A program made the translations under genes and the position numbers. Shown here piece by piece: positions 46,169-53,717 of a stretch of DNA of 64,000 nt. This DNA comes from Bacillus_CJ salitolerans (GTDB lineage: Bacteria; Bacillota; Bacilli; Bacillales; SA4). The notes beneath the pieces were generated by a model. That model was not told where the DNA came from. It did not search any database and worked only from the letters and a program-made list of their open reading frames with translations. Every line of letters starts with the position of its first letter. Position 1 is the stretch's first letter. The stretch lies in the NCBI RefSeq assembly GCF_042680805.1, contig NZ_JBHUEM010000014.1, positions 1 to 64,000 on the forward strand. The letters are read 5' to 3'.

Positions 46169-46337
46169 TTTTCCAGCACCTTTTTCTTTTTGTCTTCCTC
46201 CATTGTAGCGAAATTAAACCAAAAATGTACGGCACTTTTTTCCAATGAGTATATTTAACCATTTTCACGGCAAATTCTAAAAGTACTTCCCACTCTTGCG
46301 CCAACTGATAATTGTGGGAAAATAGTCATTTATTCTA

Positions 46338-46579
46338 AAACAGAAGGGGCATGCGCCCCGTTTAGCCTAAGGCAGAGAAAATGTTTCTGTCATGGAAAAA
46401 GGGTGGTTTTTCCCTTATACTCATGACAGGTTATTTGACCGAGGAAAAAGTGATTTTTCTTTTTCCCTCGAGTAGGATGAAATGGCAAAAATCGCCGCCA
46501 TTTCATCTTGGCTATGCGCTTGAGCTGGATTTAGCCGTAACATTGTATAAACTAAACACAAAAACTTTCTTAACTTATT
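46338..46579 (+). repeat. Dispersed structured intergenic repeat, copy A
   Basis: Shares with 52964-53141 (inverted) and 56052-56230 the blocks GTTTAGCCTAAGGCAGAG, a CTGTCATG..CATGACAG stem with an inner AAGGG..CCCTT stem, and GAGCTGGATTTAGC near the end. This copy has an extra hairpin insert. The surrounding gap 46169-46741 has no convincing gene. Confidence 0.85.
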
Positions 46580-46741
46580 AAAAAAACTAGCCGATCGGCT
46601 AGTAAAGTGAGGAGCTATCAAAAGATAGCAAGAGAGGTGTTCCATTGATTCTTTATACGAGGTGTCAGAGGATATCTTCTATGGATGTGGGCTATTTACG
46701 ATGGTTTTATTGACTTACACTTTCTTCTGTTAGTAGATTTT

Positions 46742-47083
46742 TTATACAGCTGCTACTTCTTTTTTCTGTGTACTTAAAAATTTTACACCTTCTGCCACAA
46801 CCTCTGTGACATATACTCTTGTTCCCTCCTTGTTTTCATAGGATCTAGATTGAATTCTCCCTGTTACGCCAATGACTGAACCCTTTCTACAATAGTTAGC
46901 GGTGTTTTCAGCATTTTTCTTCCAAAGAGTACAATTTAAAAAATCAGTTTCATACTCCCCTTGAGAATTTTTAAAATTACGATTGACTGCTAGATTAATG
47001 GTCGCAACTGCATTTCCATCCTCTAAATACTTCAAATCTGGATCTCTAGTTAATCTCCCAACTAAAATGACTTTATTTATCAT
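46742..47083 (-). CDS. ssbB: Single-stranded DNA-binding protein SsbB
   Basis: 113 aa, matching the short competence-associated SsbB rather than the essential SsbA (about 170 aa with acidic tip). The OB fold is complete: MINKVILVGRLTRDPDLKYL, FLNCTLWKKNAENTANYC, GSVIGVTGRIQSRSYE. It lacks the DDDLPF-type C-terminal tail. SsbB protects incoming DNA during transformation. RBS: GGAGGG. No ComK box could be assigned. Confidence 0.92.
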   Translation of the reverse strand: MINKVILVGRLTRDPDLKYLEDGNAVATINLAVNRNFKNSQGEYETDFLNCTLWKKNAENTANYCRKGSVIGVTGRIQSRSYENKEGTRVYVTEVVAEGVKFLSTQKKEVAAV

Positions 47084-47239
47084 TTATTTTCCCTCCTTTG
47101 TGCTATCTTACTTTAACCTTTTTTCTGCGTAAAATGAGCAAATGAGTATTTTAGTATAGAGAAGATGTGTAAAAACATACTTTCTTTTAAGTAATTTTTT
47201 ATTTTTTCGAATGCTTCCTCCTAGAAAATTCAATTTTCA

Positions 47240-47689
47240 TTAAACTTTTGATTTTTTTTCGACATTTGAGATCGTAAAAAATGAGTAACGATTTTGGTAG
47301 CCAATGCAAAGACGTTTTAAAATATCAGGCAAGGCTAGTTCCTTATTAGCAGGTGGTGTTTCACTTGATGATTTTTCATAACAAATGACAGATGGACCAG
47401 ACTGATGAAATAAAATAGTCATTCCTACCCCGTGGGAATCGTCCTTGGAAAGATAGAGTAAGTCAATAGAAGGAGGTGTTGCTTGAGGATAATGCGCTGC
47501 CTTCTCTCTCACAAATGGAGCCTCCTGCCTTGCAAGGACTCGAGCGGATTGAAAAACAGCATCTGCAAACCGGTGTCGCATTTCATTTTCTTGATCTAAC
47601 GGAAAATGAAGATGAATAGGATGAAACCGATCACACCTTGAACGGGCTAAACCCTGAATTCGTATGTCAGACAAATAAAAATCTGAAAT
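47240..47689 (-). CDS. Hypothetical protein with possible ATT start
   Basis: About 149 aa. Not recognised. Sequence begins (I)SDFYLSDIRIQGLARSRCD and has a His/Phe-rich segment (FHPIHLHFP) and a C-terminal alpha/beta part. The frame has no ATG or GTG in its first part. The perfect AGGAGG RBS is 8 bases before an ATT codon at 47689; the TTG at 47674 is 23 bases away. An ATT start, as in infC, would therefore fit better. It follows the signal-peptide gene at 47746 on the same strand, after a hairpin without a T tract. Confidence 0.55.
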   Translation of the reverse strand: MSDFYLSDIRIQGLARSRCDRFHPIHLHFPLDQENEMRHRFADAVFQSARVLARQEAPFVREKAAHYPQATPPSIDLLYLSKDDSHGVGMTILFHQSGPSVICYEKSSSETPPANKELALPDILKRLCIGYQNRYSFFTISNVEKKSKV

Positions 47690-47698
47690 CGTTGTTCC

Positions 47699-47732
47699 CT
47701 CCTTAGGGGGACTGGGGTCCCAGTCCCTAGGT
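47699..47732 (-). promoter_or_regulatory. Long hairpin between the peptide gene and the next ORF
   Basis: CCTAGGGACTGGG and CCCAGTCCCCCTAAGG pair almost fully. No T run follows; the 3' arm directly precedes the AGGAGG RBS. It may process or attenuate the mRNA. Confidence 0.5.
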
Positions 47733-47745
47733 TATTTTTTTGGTG

Positions 47746-47874
47746 TTAGTGTTCTGAAGGTAACTCGTTTGTATCAACTAGAGTAAATGCTGTGTTGTCA
47801 ACGGAGTAGTTTTGGAATCCACATAAAAGAAGTACTGCTGTAAGAATACATAAACCTGCGAACCATTTTTTCAT
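47746..47874 (-). CDS. PapR-like secreted signal-peptide precursor, 42 aa
   Basis: Signal peptide MKKWFAGLCILTAVLLLCGF, then a tail ending DTNELPSEH. The RBS GGAGGGAC is 9 bases upstream. The last seven residues, NELPSEH, resemble PapR pheromones of the Bacillus cereus group (ADLPFEF, NEVPFEF, SDLPFEH) in the Leu-Pro-x-Glu core. The gene is back to back with a PlcR-like regulator. In B. cereus papR follows plcR on the same strand, so the divergent arrangement is unusual. A possible lipobox-like Cys (LLLCG) could be cleaved by signal peptidase II. Confidence 0.7.
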   Translation of the reverse strand: MKKWFAGLCILTAVLLLCGFQNYSVDNTAFTLVDTNELPSEH

Positions 47875-48043
47875 CGATAATGTCCCTCCTTTCTGTAAAT
47901 TAATGTTAAAATATTTCAAAAATTCTTTCAGAAGCGATTTAAACAGTTTACAATATGATTATCTACAATTTTCTCATGTTTTCTCGTTATTACTTCTCTG
48001 ACAATAACAGTAGGAATATATCAAATTAATTGGAGGATACCTT

Positions 48044-48952
48044 ATGTTGGAATGGGATGTTAAGAGAGTTGGAAGAGAGATTAAGAGACTTAGACTTCAA
48101 GCAGGCTTATCACAAAAAGAACTAAGCAATGGAACAGTTACACAAGCAAGAATAAGTAAGATAGAAGCTGGTAAAGACAATATTTCTCCACTAGCTGTTA
48201 CACTATTCGAGATCTCTGAAATATTAGGAGTAAGTATCGACCATTTTTATAGAGTCGGGGCTCACACTGAGATTGATCATGCTGATACAGTTAAGAAACA
48301 AATAAGAAAATTTATCAGGCAAGAAAATTATGATATTGCATATGGAATAATCAAAAAAGAAAAGAGAAATCCAGTATTTTTTAAAAACAAAAGAAACTGG
48401 CAATTTTTATTGTGGCAAGAAGGCATCGTCATTTTCTATCTAAATAAATCCTTACATGATTCATTACATAAATTAGAAGAAGCATTAGACTATATGAACC
48501 GTTCCCCAAAGATATTTTCCGAAAGAGAAATTGAGATACTTAATAGCATTGGAATAATCTATTTTGATAGTAATAACCAAGATAGAGCTATTACTACATA
48601 TAATCATGCATTAAATAAACTTTCCAAAATCCCTTCAATTCAGGATCCAACTATTGAAGCTAGACTTACATATAACCTCTCAATGTCACTGACTAGAAAA
48701 AAGAATTTCCATAAATCCATTGAGCTTTGCAAAAATGGTATAAAAAAGATGATAGTAAACCACAAGTTATCCCTACTAGGAAAACTACATTATCAAATAG
48801 GTTATAATTATAGGCTTTTGAAAGATTATAGCCAGTCAAAAATGTACTATTTAAAAGCAAAATTTATTTTTGAGTTAGAAGGTGATACAGGTAGCTTAGC
48901 AAAGGTAAATGAAAAGATTACAGAAATTGATTTTTTAGAGAGGCAAAAATAA
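48044..48952 (+). CDS. PlcR-like (RNPP) transcriptional regulator
   Basis: 302 aa, close to PlcR (285). Residues 8-65 form an XRE helix-turn-helix (VGREIKRLRLQAGLSQKELS; RISKIEAGKD). The rest is about five TPR-like helical pairs (for example IGIIYFDSNNQDRAITTYNH). RNPP regulators bind a re-imported pheromone and then DNA. The divergent 42-aa secreted peptide is the obvious partner. No clear PlcR box (TATGNAN4TNCATA) is seen in the 169-bp gap, so the DNA site differs. RBS: TTGGAGGAT. Confidence 0.8.
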   Translation: MLEWDVKRVGREIKRLRLQAGLSQKELSNGTVTQARISKIEAGKDNISPLAVTLFEISEILGVSIDHFYRVGAHTEIDHADTVKKQIRKFIRQENYDIAYGIIKKEKRNPVFFKNKRNWQFLLWQEGIVIFYLNKSLHDSLHKLEEALDYMNRSPKIFSEREIEILNSIGIIYFDSNNQDRAITTYNHALNKLSKIPSIQDPTIEARLTYNLSMSLTRKKNFHKSIELCKNGIKKMIVNHKLSLLGKLHYQIGYNYRLLKDYSQSKMYYLKAKFIFELEGDTGSLAKVNEKITEIDFLERQK

Positions 48953-48961
48953 GCAGATGCA

Positions 48962-49462
48962 TCAAAGTATCTGCTTCATCCCCTTATAAATCGCCACTAT
49001 CTCTTCTATTCTCATTCGCACAAGTCCACTTGAGGAAGGAGCCACAAAGTCGTGTACGCCAGCAACGACTGATTCGGGTTGAAAGCCCCAAGCGACTTTT
49101 CGTTTTGTTGAAAATTGTTGATAGACTCCCTTGCCTACATAACAAGCAATTCGTGGTTTATACTTACTTAATTTCGCTTTGAGAATTTCACGACCTTCTT
49201 CATATTCTTCCTTTGTGATGTCAGCCGCTTCTTTCGTAGGACGTTCAACGATGTTAGTTAAGCCATAGCCAATATCAAGTAGGTCCTTGTCTTCTTCAGT
49301 TGTGTATAGTCTTGGTGTTAGACCCGCCTCGTGGAGGATTTTCCAAAAGCGGTTATTTGGATTTGCAAAATGATGGCCAGTTTCACCAGATCGAATACTA
49401 GGATTGAAGCCAATAAAGACAATATCAAGATTTTGTTTTAAATGGTCAGGAATTGGATTCAT
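48962..49462 (-). CDS. mug: G/U mismatch-specific uracil-DNA glycosylase (Mug)
   Basis: 166 aa. Family motif GFNPSIRSGETGHHFANPNN (residues about 18-37) contains the Asn that activates water, and SSSGLVRM replaces the second motif. Removes uracil or ethenocytosine from mismatched DNA. Family length is normal. Converges with the PlcR-like gene with 9 bases between stops. Confidence 0.9.
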   Translation of the reverse strand: MNPIPDHLKQNLDIVFIGFNPSIRSGETGHHFANPNNRFWKILHEAGLTPRLYTTEEDKDLLDIGYGLTNIVERPTKEAADITKEEYEEGREILKAKLSKYKPRIACYVGKGVYQQFSTKRKVAWGFQPESVVAGVHDFVAPSSSGLVRMRIEEIVAIYKGMKQIL

Positions 49463-49617
49463 GATTTCTCCTTTCTATGAATGATTCCAAATCTCTTAAA
49501 ACTTTAAGATTATATACTCGGTCTTTGTACATTCCTAATATAGGGTAGGTTTAGTGAGGTTAGCGTTTTTTTATAATTGAAGAGGATTGGATTTGTAGAA
49601 AATCCCTTGCCTGCTTA

Positions 49618-49967
49618 TTAGATATGAACTGGGAAAATAAGTAAGGAATAGTCACTTAGCGAGTAGACTGGTGCATCTTTTGACTGATGTGAGCATTCTT
49701 TGCATATTCCTACTCCCCTAGCTATAGTCATAGGAATACAATTACATCTTGGACATCTAACTCCTTTCATAAGTTCAGTATTGTCAACTTTTAATTGTTT
49801 TAAGACATCAGATTCTTGCGGAGTATGATTTTTCCACGATAACCAGCAGTCAACTTAGCTATTTCCTCTTCTACTTTAGGTAATACTGGATGTTTGTTCG
49901 ATAATCTAGTGTCCAATACTTCCAATGGCCTAAGTAATAATGGCTTTTTTCTCTCTTTTTTATTCAA
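49618..49967 (-). pseudogene. NERD-domain protein relic with internal deletion
   Basis: A TTG start behind AAGGAG opens MNKKERKKPLLLRPLEVLDT and LTAGYRGK, the N-terminus of nuclease-related-domain proteins. The frame soon stops. In another frame KQLKVDNTELMKGVRCPRCN and GICKECSHQSKDA give the C-terminal zinc ribbon of the same family, ending at 49618. The central nuclease domain is gone and the two ends are joined out of frame. Confidence 0.75.
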
Positions 49968-50034
49968 ACTATCACTCCTTTATCTTAATTGTTGTACTTA
50001 TTCTTCAAAAATAGCTAGAATTCTGTTCACTTAA

Positions 50035-50260
50035 AGTGTGATCGGATAAAGTGAAACTTCAATCAGTGGGGGTTTTCCTCATCCCCCACTGATTGTTAGC
50101 CCCGGCCCACACTGTGGGTCACACAGACGTTACCAGAGGTGGCGACTATAGTCTGTGTTCCTATACAGGGTTCTTACTGGCGCTTATCCCCCACTTAAAC
50201 TTCTCGATTCATCTAAAGTTTTGAAGTGAGGGACTTAGCGCAAGTTGGTACGGGATAAAT
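50035..50260. ncRNA. Candidate structured RNA or mobile-element end
   Basis: Several nested inverted repeats lie in 225 gene-free bases: AATCAGTGGGGG with CCCCCACTGATT (50061-50094), CCCACA with TGTGGG (near 50105), CACAGAC with GTCTGTG (50120-50157), and a long imperfect stem from 50180 to 50241 starting GCGCTTA and ending TTAGCGC. GC content is far above its surroundings. Similar blocks occur in other Bacillaceae genomes to my memory, perhaps as IS ends; I cannot verify that. Confidence 0.5.
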
Positions 50261-50400
50261 TACCGGCCGAAAACAGGAGTTTACCGGCTTAAAAGAATAT
50301 ATGTAAAATACGGCCAACCACAGACTGCCCCACCTAGATAACCACCACAATCACTAACAACAAAAAGCCTACCACATCAGTGATAGACTCTTCAAAATAA

Positions 50401-52152
50401 TTAATTTCTGTTTCCCTTACCTTTACCTCTTTCGCTTTCTTCTTCCTCACCAAGCTCGTACTCGATTTCCGAACCACCTGAGAATTCAACAATGGCTTTT
50501 AATTCTTCAAGCTCTGCTTCATCAAGGTTAAACACTGTGTAAATTGCTGAAATAAAGTCTTGCTCAGTAAAACCGTCTGTAAGAGCTAAAGCATCCAGAT
50601 ATTCCTCGATGGAAGCTTGTGCTTCTTCACCTTCTAAATCATCTTCTCCGATTGTTAGCACAGCTTCTACCTTACCATCTTCGTGCTTGTAAGATACTTT
50701 TTGTTCTTCTCCGTCAACTAGCTTGAATGTTAGAGTAAATACTTTTACCCCATTATAGCTAGACTCCTCATCCGATTCCTCTTCGTTCTTTCCTTTTTTC
50801 CCTTTTTCTTCTCGATCTGCTTTTTCTTTACTCTCTATGGTTAGCTTTGTACCATCCGCGAATTTAATTTTCACTTCTAACTCTTTGATTGTTCCTTCTG
50901 AAGCGAAGGTAGATTCAATTAGGGCTAACACGTCTTCTTCTGTCATCGTGGAAGACAAGTTCCATTCTGCTAGCAGTTCTTCAATCGCCACTAATGCTTC
51001 TTCACCTTTTAGTTCTAGTTCCTCTGCTTCAATTTTTGCTTCTACTTTACCTTTTGAATTCTTATATTTAACTTCTACTTCCCCATCATTTTCGAATTCG
51101 ATTTCAACCTTTAGCTCTTGAATACCAAGCGGAGCATTTAATGCTGTTTCTACTTGCTCCTTTGTTAAAATAGACGCTTCTAGTACTTTTCCATCCTCGA
51201 CATAAAACTGGATGGGATCACCCACAACTAATTGATCTGCTGAAAGGAATTTCCCTTCATATGAAACAAGAAGCTTAGCATCTACCGAGTATGATAATGT
51301 TTCACCTGTTGAAATCTCAACCGTAAGTTCCAAGGCTGCTTCCGCTTCTGTTATTTCCGTTACTACTCCTTGAATCGTAGTAGCACCATTTTCTTCTAGT
51401 AAACTAGTAGATGTGCGGTCTAAGACAGCAGCCATTTGGGCACGTGTAATGTTCTTATTCGGTTGGAATAATCCCGCCTCTGTCCCTGTAAAAATACCGT
51501 ACTCCACCGCTACATTAACATAACCAATCGAAGCAGCTGGAATTTCTTTCACATCTTTAAAATTTGGGATATCTGTCATAGACTGAAGTGCTTGCTCTTC
51601 TAATCCCAATGCACGTACTAAAATAGTAGATATCCATACACGTGAAGCAGGTTTATTTGGGTCTACCTTATCCTCTGAAGCATCAAATAACCCGTTTTCT
51701 AACGCAACAATGATGTAGCCTTTTGCTTCAGGATTTTTTTCAAAATAGACCGCGTCTTTAAACGCTAATATTGTTTCAGATGATGCTGCCGCTACCGCTT
51801 CTTCCTCAAGACCAAGTAAGCGCACAGCTGTAATAATGGACTGCATTCTCGTTACAGGCTTATTCGGCTGGAATGTACCATCACCATATCCGTTAAAAAT
51901 CCCTTTAACCTTCATACGACCAATCGATTCTTTTACCCATTCCAGGCTTTTCGTATCCTCAAATTCTACTTCTACCGTTTCTCTTTCTTCTGCTTCAGTA
52001 GTTTCTTCCGATGTACTAGATTCTTCTGATTCTACTGGCTCTTCTGGAGAAACTGGTTCTTGTGGTGTTGTGCTCTCTTCAGCTAATGCAGGTGTTACTG
52101 TTCCGAACGTTAATAGCATTGCTAAGCATAAAAAAGGTAATTTCTTCATCAT
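50401..52152 (-). CDS. SLH-domain surface protein with YusW-like repeats, c-di-GMP riboswitch-controlled
   Basis: 583 aa. Signal peptide MMKKLPFLCLAMLLTFGTVT, then an acidic Glu/Ser linker, three SLH domains (about 65-235: RMKVKGIFNGYGDGTFQPNK, ALENGLFDASEDKVDPNKPA, AVEYGIFTGTEAGLFQPNKN), a small beta domain, and two or three copies of an acidic alpha/beta module (LKVEIEFENDGEVEVKYKNS; FTLTFKLVDGEEQKVSYKHE) resembling YusW-like domains. The C-terminus is a charged tail. Wall-attached via SLH. Upstream leader carries a c-di-GMP-I riboswitch with terminator, so expression follows c-di-GMP level. RBS: GGAGG. Confidence 0.8.
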   Translation of the reverse strand: MMKKLPFLCLAMLLTFGTVTPALAEESTTPQEPVSPEEPVESEESSTSEETTEAEERETVEVEFEDTKSLEWVKESIGRMKVKGIFNGYGDGTFQPNKPVTRMQSIITAVRLLGLEEEAVAAASSETILAFKDAVYFEKNPEAKGYIIVALENGLFDASEDKVDPNKPASRVWISTILVRALGLEEQALQSMTDIPNFKDVKEIPAASIGYVNVAVEYGIFTGTEAGLFQPNKNITRAQMAAVLDRTSTSLLEENGATTIQGVVTEITEAEAALELTVEISTGETLSYSVDAKLLVSYEGKFLSADQLVVGDPIQFYVEDGKVLEASILTKEQVETALNAPLGIQELKVEIEFENDGEVEVKYKNSKGKVEAKIEAEELELKGEEALVAIEELLAEWNLSSTMTEEDVLALIESTFASEGTIKELEVKIKFADGTKLTIESKEKADREEKGKKGKNEEESDEESSYNGVKVFTLTFKLVDGEEQKVSYKHEDGKVEAVLTIGEDDLEGEEAQASIEEYLDALALTDGFTEQDFISAIYTVFNLDEAELEELKAIVEFSGGSEIEYELGEEEESERGKGKGNRN

Positions 52153-52194
52153 AACGTAACCTCCTATAAAGTTTTGTTAATTTCCATCTGAACA

Positions 52195-52221
52195 TAAAAA
52201 ACCACCTGGTTAAGGGTGGCT
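52195..52221 (-). terminator. Riboswitch expression-platform terminator
   Basis: AGCCACC and GGTGGTT pair (one wobble) around 6 nt, followed on the minus strand by six T. It directly follows the aptamer, before the SLH gene. Confidence 0.75.
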
Positions 52222-52224
52222 GGT

Positions 52225-52318
52225 ATCCGATCCACACCTTCTTCGGCAACCCGGCGACCATGGCAAATGCTGTAGGCCCGTGGCTTTGCGTCCTCAGCTT
52301 TCACTGAGTTTGCGATTA
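52225..52318 (-). promoter_or_regulatory. c-di-GMP-I (GEMM) riboswitch aptamer
   Basis: On the minus strand: CGCAAACTCAGTGAAAGCTG, then GAGGACGCAAAGCCACGGGC, CTACAGCATTTGCCATGG and GTCGCCGGGTTGCCG. The GACGCAAAGCC core with paired flanks and the later GGTTGCCG receptor are the hallmark of class I c-di-GMP aptamers (GEMM). A terminator follows, so ligand binding probably switches transcription. Confidence 0.9.
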
Positions 52319-52435
52319 ACGGAAGATGAAAATTAACTTATACCCATTCTATCAGATGGAATACATCGTTAACATATGTAAAAATAACTAATTTTTTGTC
52401 GAAATTTAGGGGATTTTAAGAACCTGAGTCAACAA

Positions 52436-52464
52436 TTACAGCAGATGGAAAAACATGCTATAAT
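52436..52464 (+). promoter_or_regulatory. Sigma-A promoter of ywpF
   Basis: TTACAG (52436-52441), 17 bp, TATAAT (52459-52464), 30 bases before the start codon. Confidence 0.7.
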
Positions 52465-52494
52465 GGTAAAAATGACCTGAGAGAAGGAGGAGCT

Positions 52495-52932
52495 ATGAAA
52501 ACTTTTAAATTAGTTTCCTTAAAAATTTCACACCCTACCGATGAAGTGAAAGCTCAAGAAATTCATTTACTAGATGGACTTGTTATAAATAAAGAAGACG
52601 AAGAAAGACGCTGGTTAATAGAGATCTACGTAGATAAAAGTTACGAGGAACTCTTCTCTACCCTTCAAAGTGCAGATCAAGAAGTAAAGATAGAGGCAAC
52701 GATTTCACGTAAAGATAACGACCCTGCGACCTTTATCACGACCGTTCGATCAATTAATATGATGGAAGAAAACATGAGTATCCTTTTAAACGCTGTTTTA
52801 GTTGGGAAGGCAGATATTTCAGAAGGTGTCCTAACCGATTTAATTGAAGAAGGCTTCCATGGGAATGACCTGTTACAGGAGTTCAAAAAACGCGTTTCTG
52901 ATAAGAAAACCATTGGTGTACAAACTAAGTAA
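52495..52932 (+). CDS. ywpF: YwpF-like protein
   Basis: 145 aa. The start MKTFKLVSLKISHPTDEVKA and DGLVINKEDEERRWLIEIY match the YwpF family of Bacillus, of unknown function; a C-terminal helical extension EEGFHGNDLLQEFKKRV follows. RBS AGAAGGAGGAGCT and own promoter and terminator, so monocistronic. In B. subtilis it lies near ssbB (ywpH), as here within 6 kb. Confidence 0.8.
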   Translation: MKTFKLVSLKISHPTDEVKAQEIHLLDGLVINKEDEERRWLIEIYVDKSYEELFSTLQSADQEVKIEATISRKDNDPATFITTVRSINMMEENMSILLNAVLVGKADISEGVLTDLIEEGFHGNDLLQEFKKRVSDKKTIGVQTK

Positions 52933-52960
52933 GGAGTGGGCTATCCACTCCTTTTTATTT
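52931..52960 (+). terminator. Terminator of ywpF
   Basis: AAGGAGTGG and CCACTCCTT pair around 5 nt, followed by TTTATTTTTT. Confidence 0.85.
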
Positions 52961-52963
52961 TTT

Positions 52964-53141
52964 TTAGAAAGTAAAAAAGTTTTCAGCAAGAGAATGGACT
53001 AGTGACTTGGAATCCAGCTCCAGCACCCAGCCACTTGAGATCAAATAACCCTTAATGAGTAAGAGGGAAAAGCACCCTTTTTCTCATTTAGGAACATTTG
53101 CTCTGCCTTAGGCTAAACGGAGCACTTGCACCTTTTGTTTT
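52964..53141 (-). repeat. Dispersed structured intergenic repeat, copy B
   Basis: Inverted relative to copies A and C. Contains GTTTAGCCTAAGGCAGAG, AAGGG..CCCT inner stem, and GTGGCTGGGTGCTGGAGCTG. The outer stem is CCTAAATG with CATTAAGG, different bases but still mostly pairing. Its tail, CTCTTGCTGAAAACTTTT, also occurs at 35613. Confidence 0.85.
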
Positions 53142-53227
53142 ATCCCTTTAGAATACACCGTTACCAAAGAATGGATAAACTTATTCATCCATTTACTTAA
53201 ACGCTATTCATTAAGGGACTAATGTAT

Positions 53228-53575
53228 TTACCATTTATTTAATAACTCTTCTTTCTTTCGAGTGTATTCTTCCTCACTAATTATGTTATCTTCCATTAAA
53301 CGATGTAGTTTGCGAATATCTGCTTCAATATCTTCGGATGTTGTTTTCGTGTTGTTATGTGCTCCAACGTCTACCTGGTAGGATGATACACCTTCTTTAG
53401 AAAAAACGTTAACTGCATGATAAATAGTAATAGTAGCTGCCACTAAAGTCCATATTATTCCAAAAATTCCAACTGAAATAAATTGAAAAACCCCGATACA
53501 TACAAAAATAATACCAATAACCATTCCTAGAACTGAAGAGCTTTTGCTTGGTTTAACACGGTATTGTGGAAACAT
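53228..53575 (-). CDS. SHOCT-domain membrane protein
   Basis: 115 aa. Two adjacent membrane helices (VLGMVIGIIFVCIGVFQFIS; IIWTLVAATITIYHAVNVF) and a C-terminal SHOCT motif (LHRLMEDNIISEEEYTRKKE), a short helical module of unknown role often found at the end of membrane proteins. RBS AGGGAGGC. Monocistronic. Confidence 0.75.
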   Translation of the reverse strand: MFPQYRVKPSKSSSVLGMVIGIIFVCIGVFQFISVGIFGIIWTLVAATITIYHAVNVFSKEGVSSYQVDVGAHNNTKTTSEDIEADIRKLHRLMEDNIISEEEYTRKKEELLNKW

Positions 53576-53688
53576 CCATTGTTAGCCTCCCTCATACTTA
53601 TAGTAATCTCTAACTGTTTTATTGTATTACTTTTACGTTCAAATCAAAAATTAGTTTCAATTTAAAAGACTTTAAGAGCAAACAAAGA

Positions 53689-53717
53689 AAGAGCAAGGAA
53701 TTCCCTTACTCTTTTTT
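53689..53717 (-). terminator. Terminator of the glutamine-type ABC operon
   Basis: GAGCAAGG and CCTTACTC pair with one mismatch; on the plus strand six T follow and on the minus strand a T-rich tract. Confidence 0.7.

Noticed and set aside
46648..46716. Possible 22-codon TTG ORF upstream of ssbB
   Set aside because: An RBS-like AGAGAGGTG is present, but there is no conserved feature and it is on the opposite strand to ssbB; too weak to list.
47746..48043. PlcR box in the regulator-peptide gap
   Set aside because: No match to TATGNAN4TNCATA could be found by eye.
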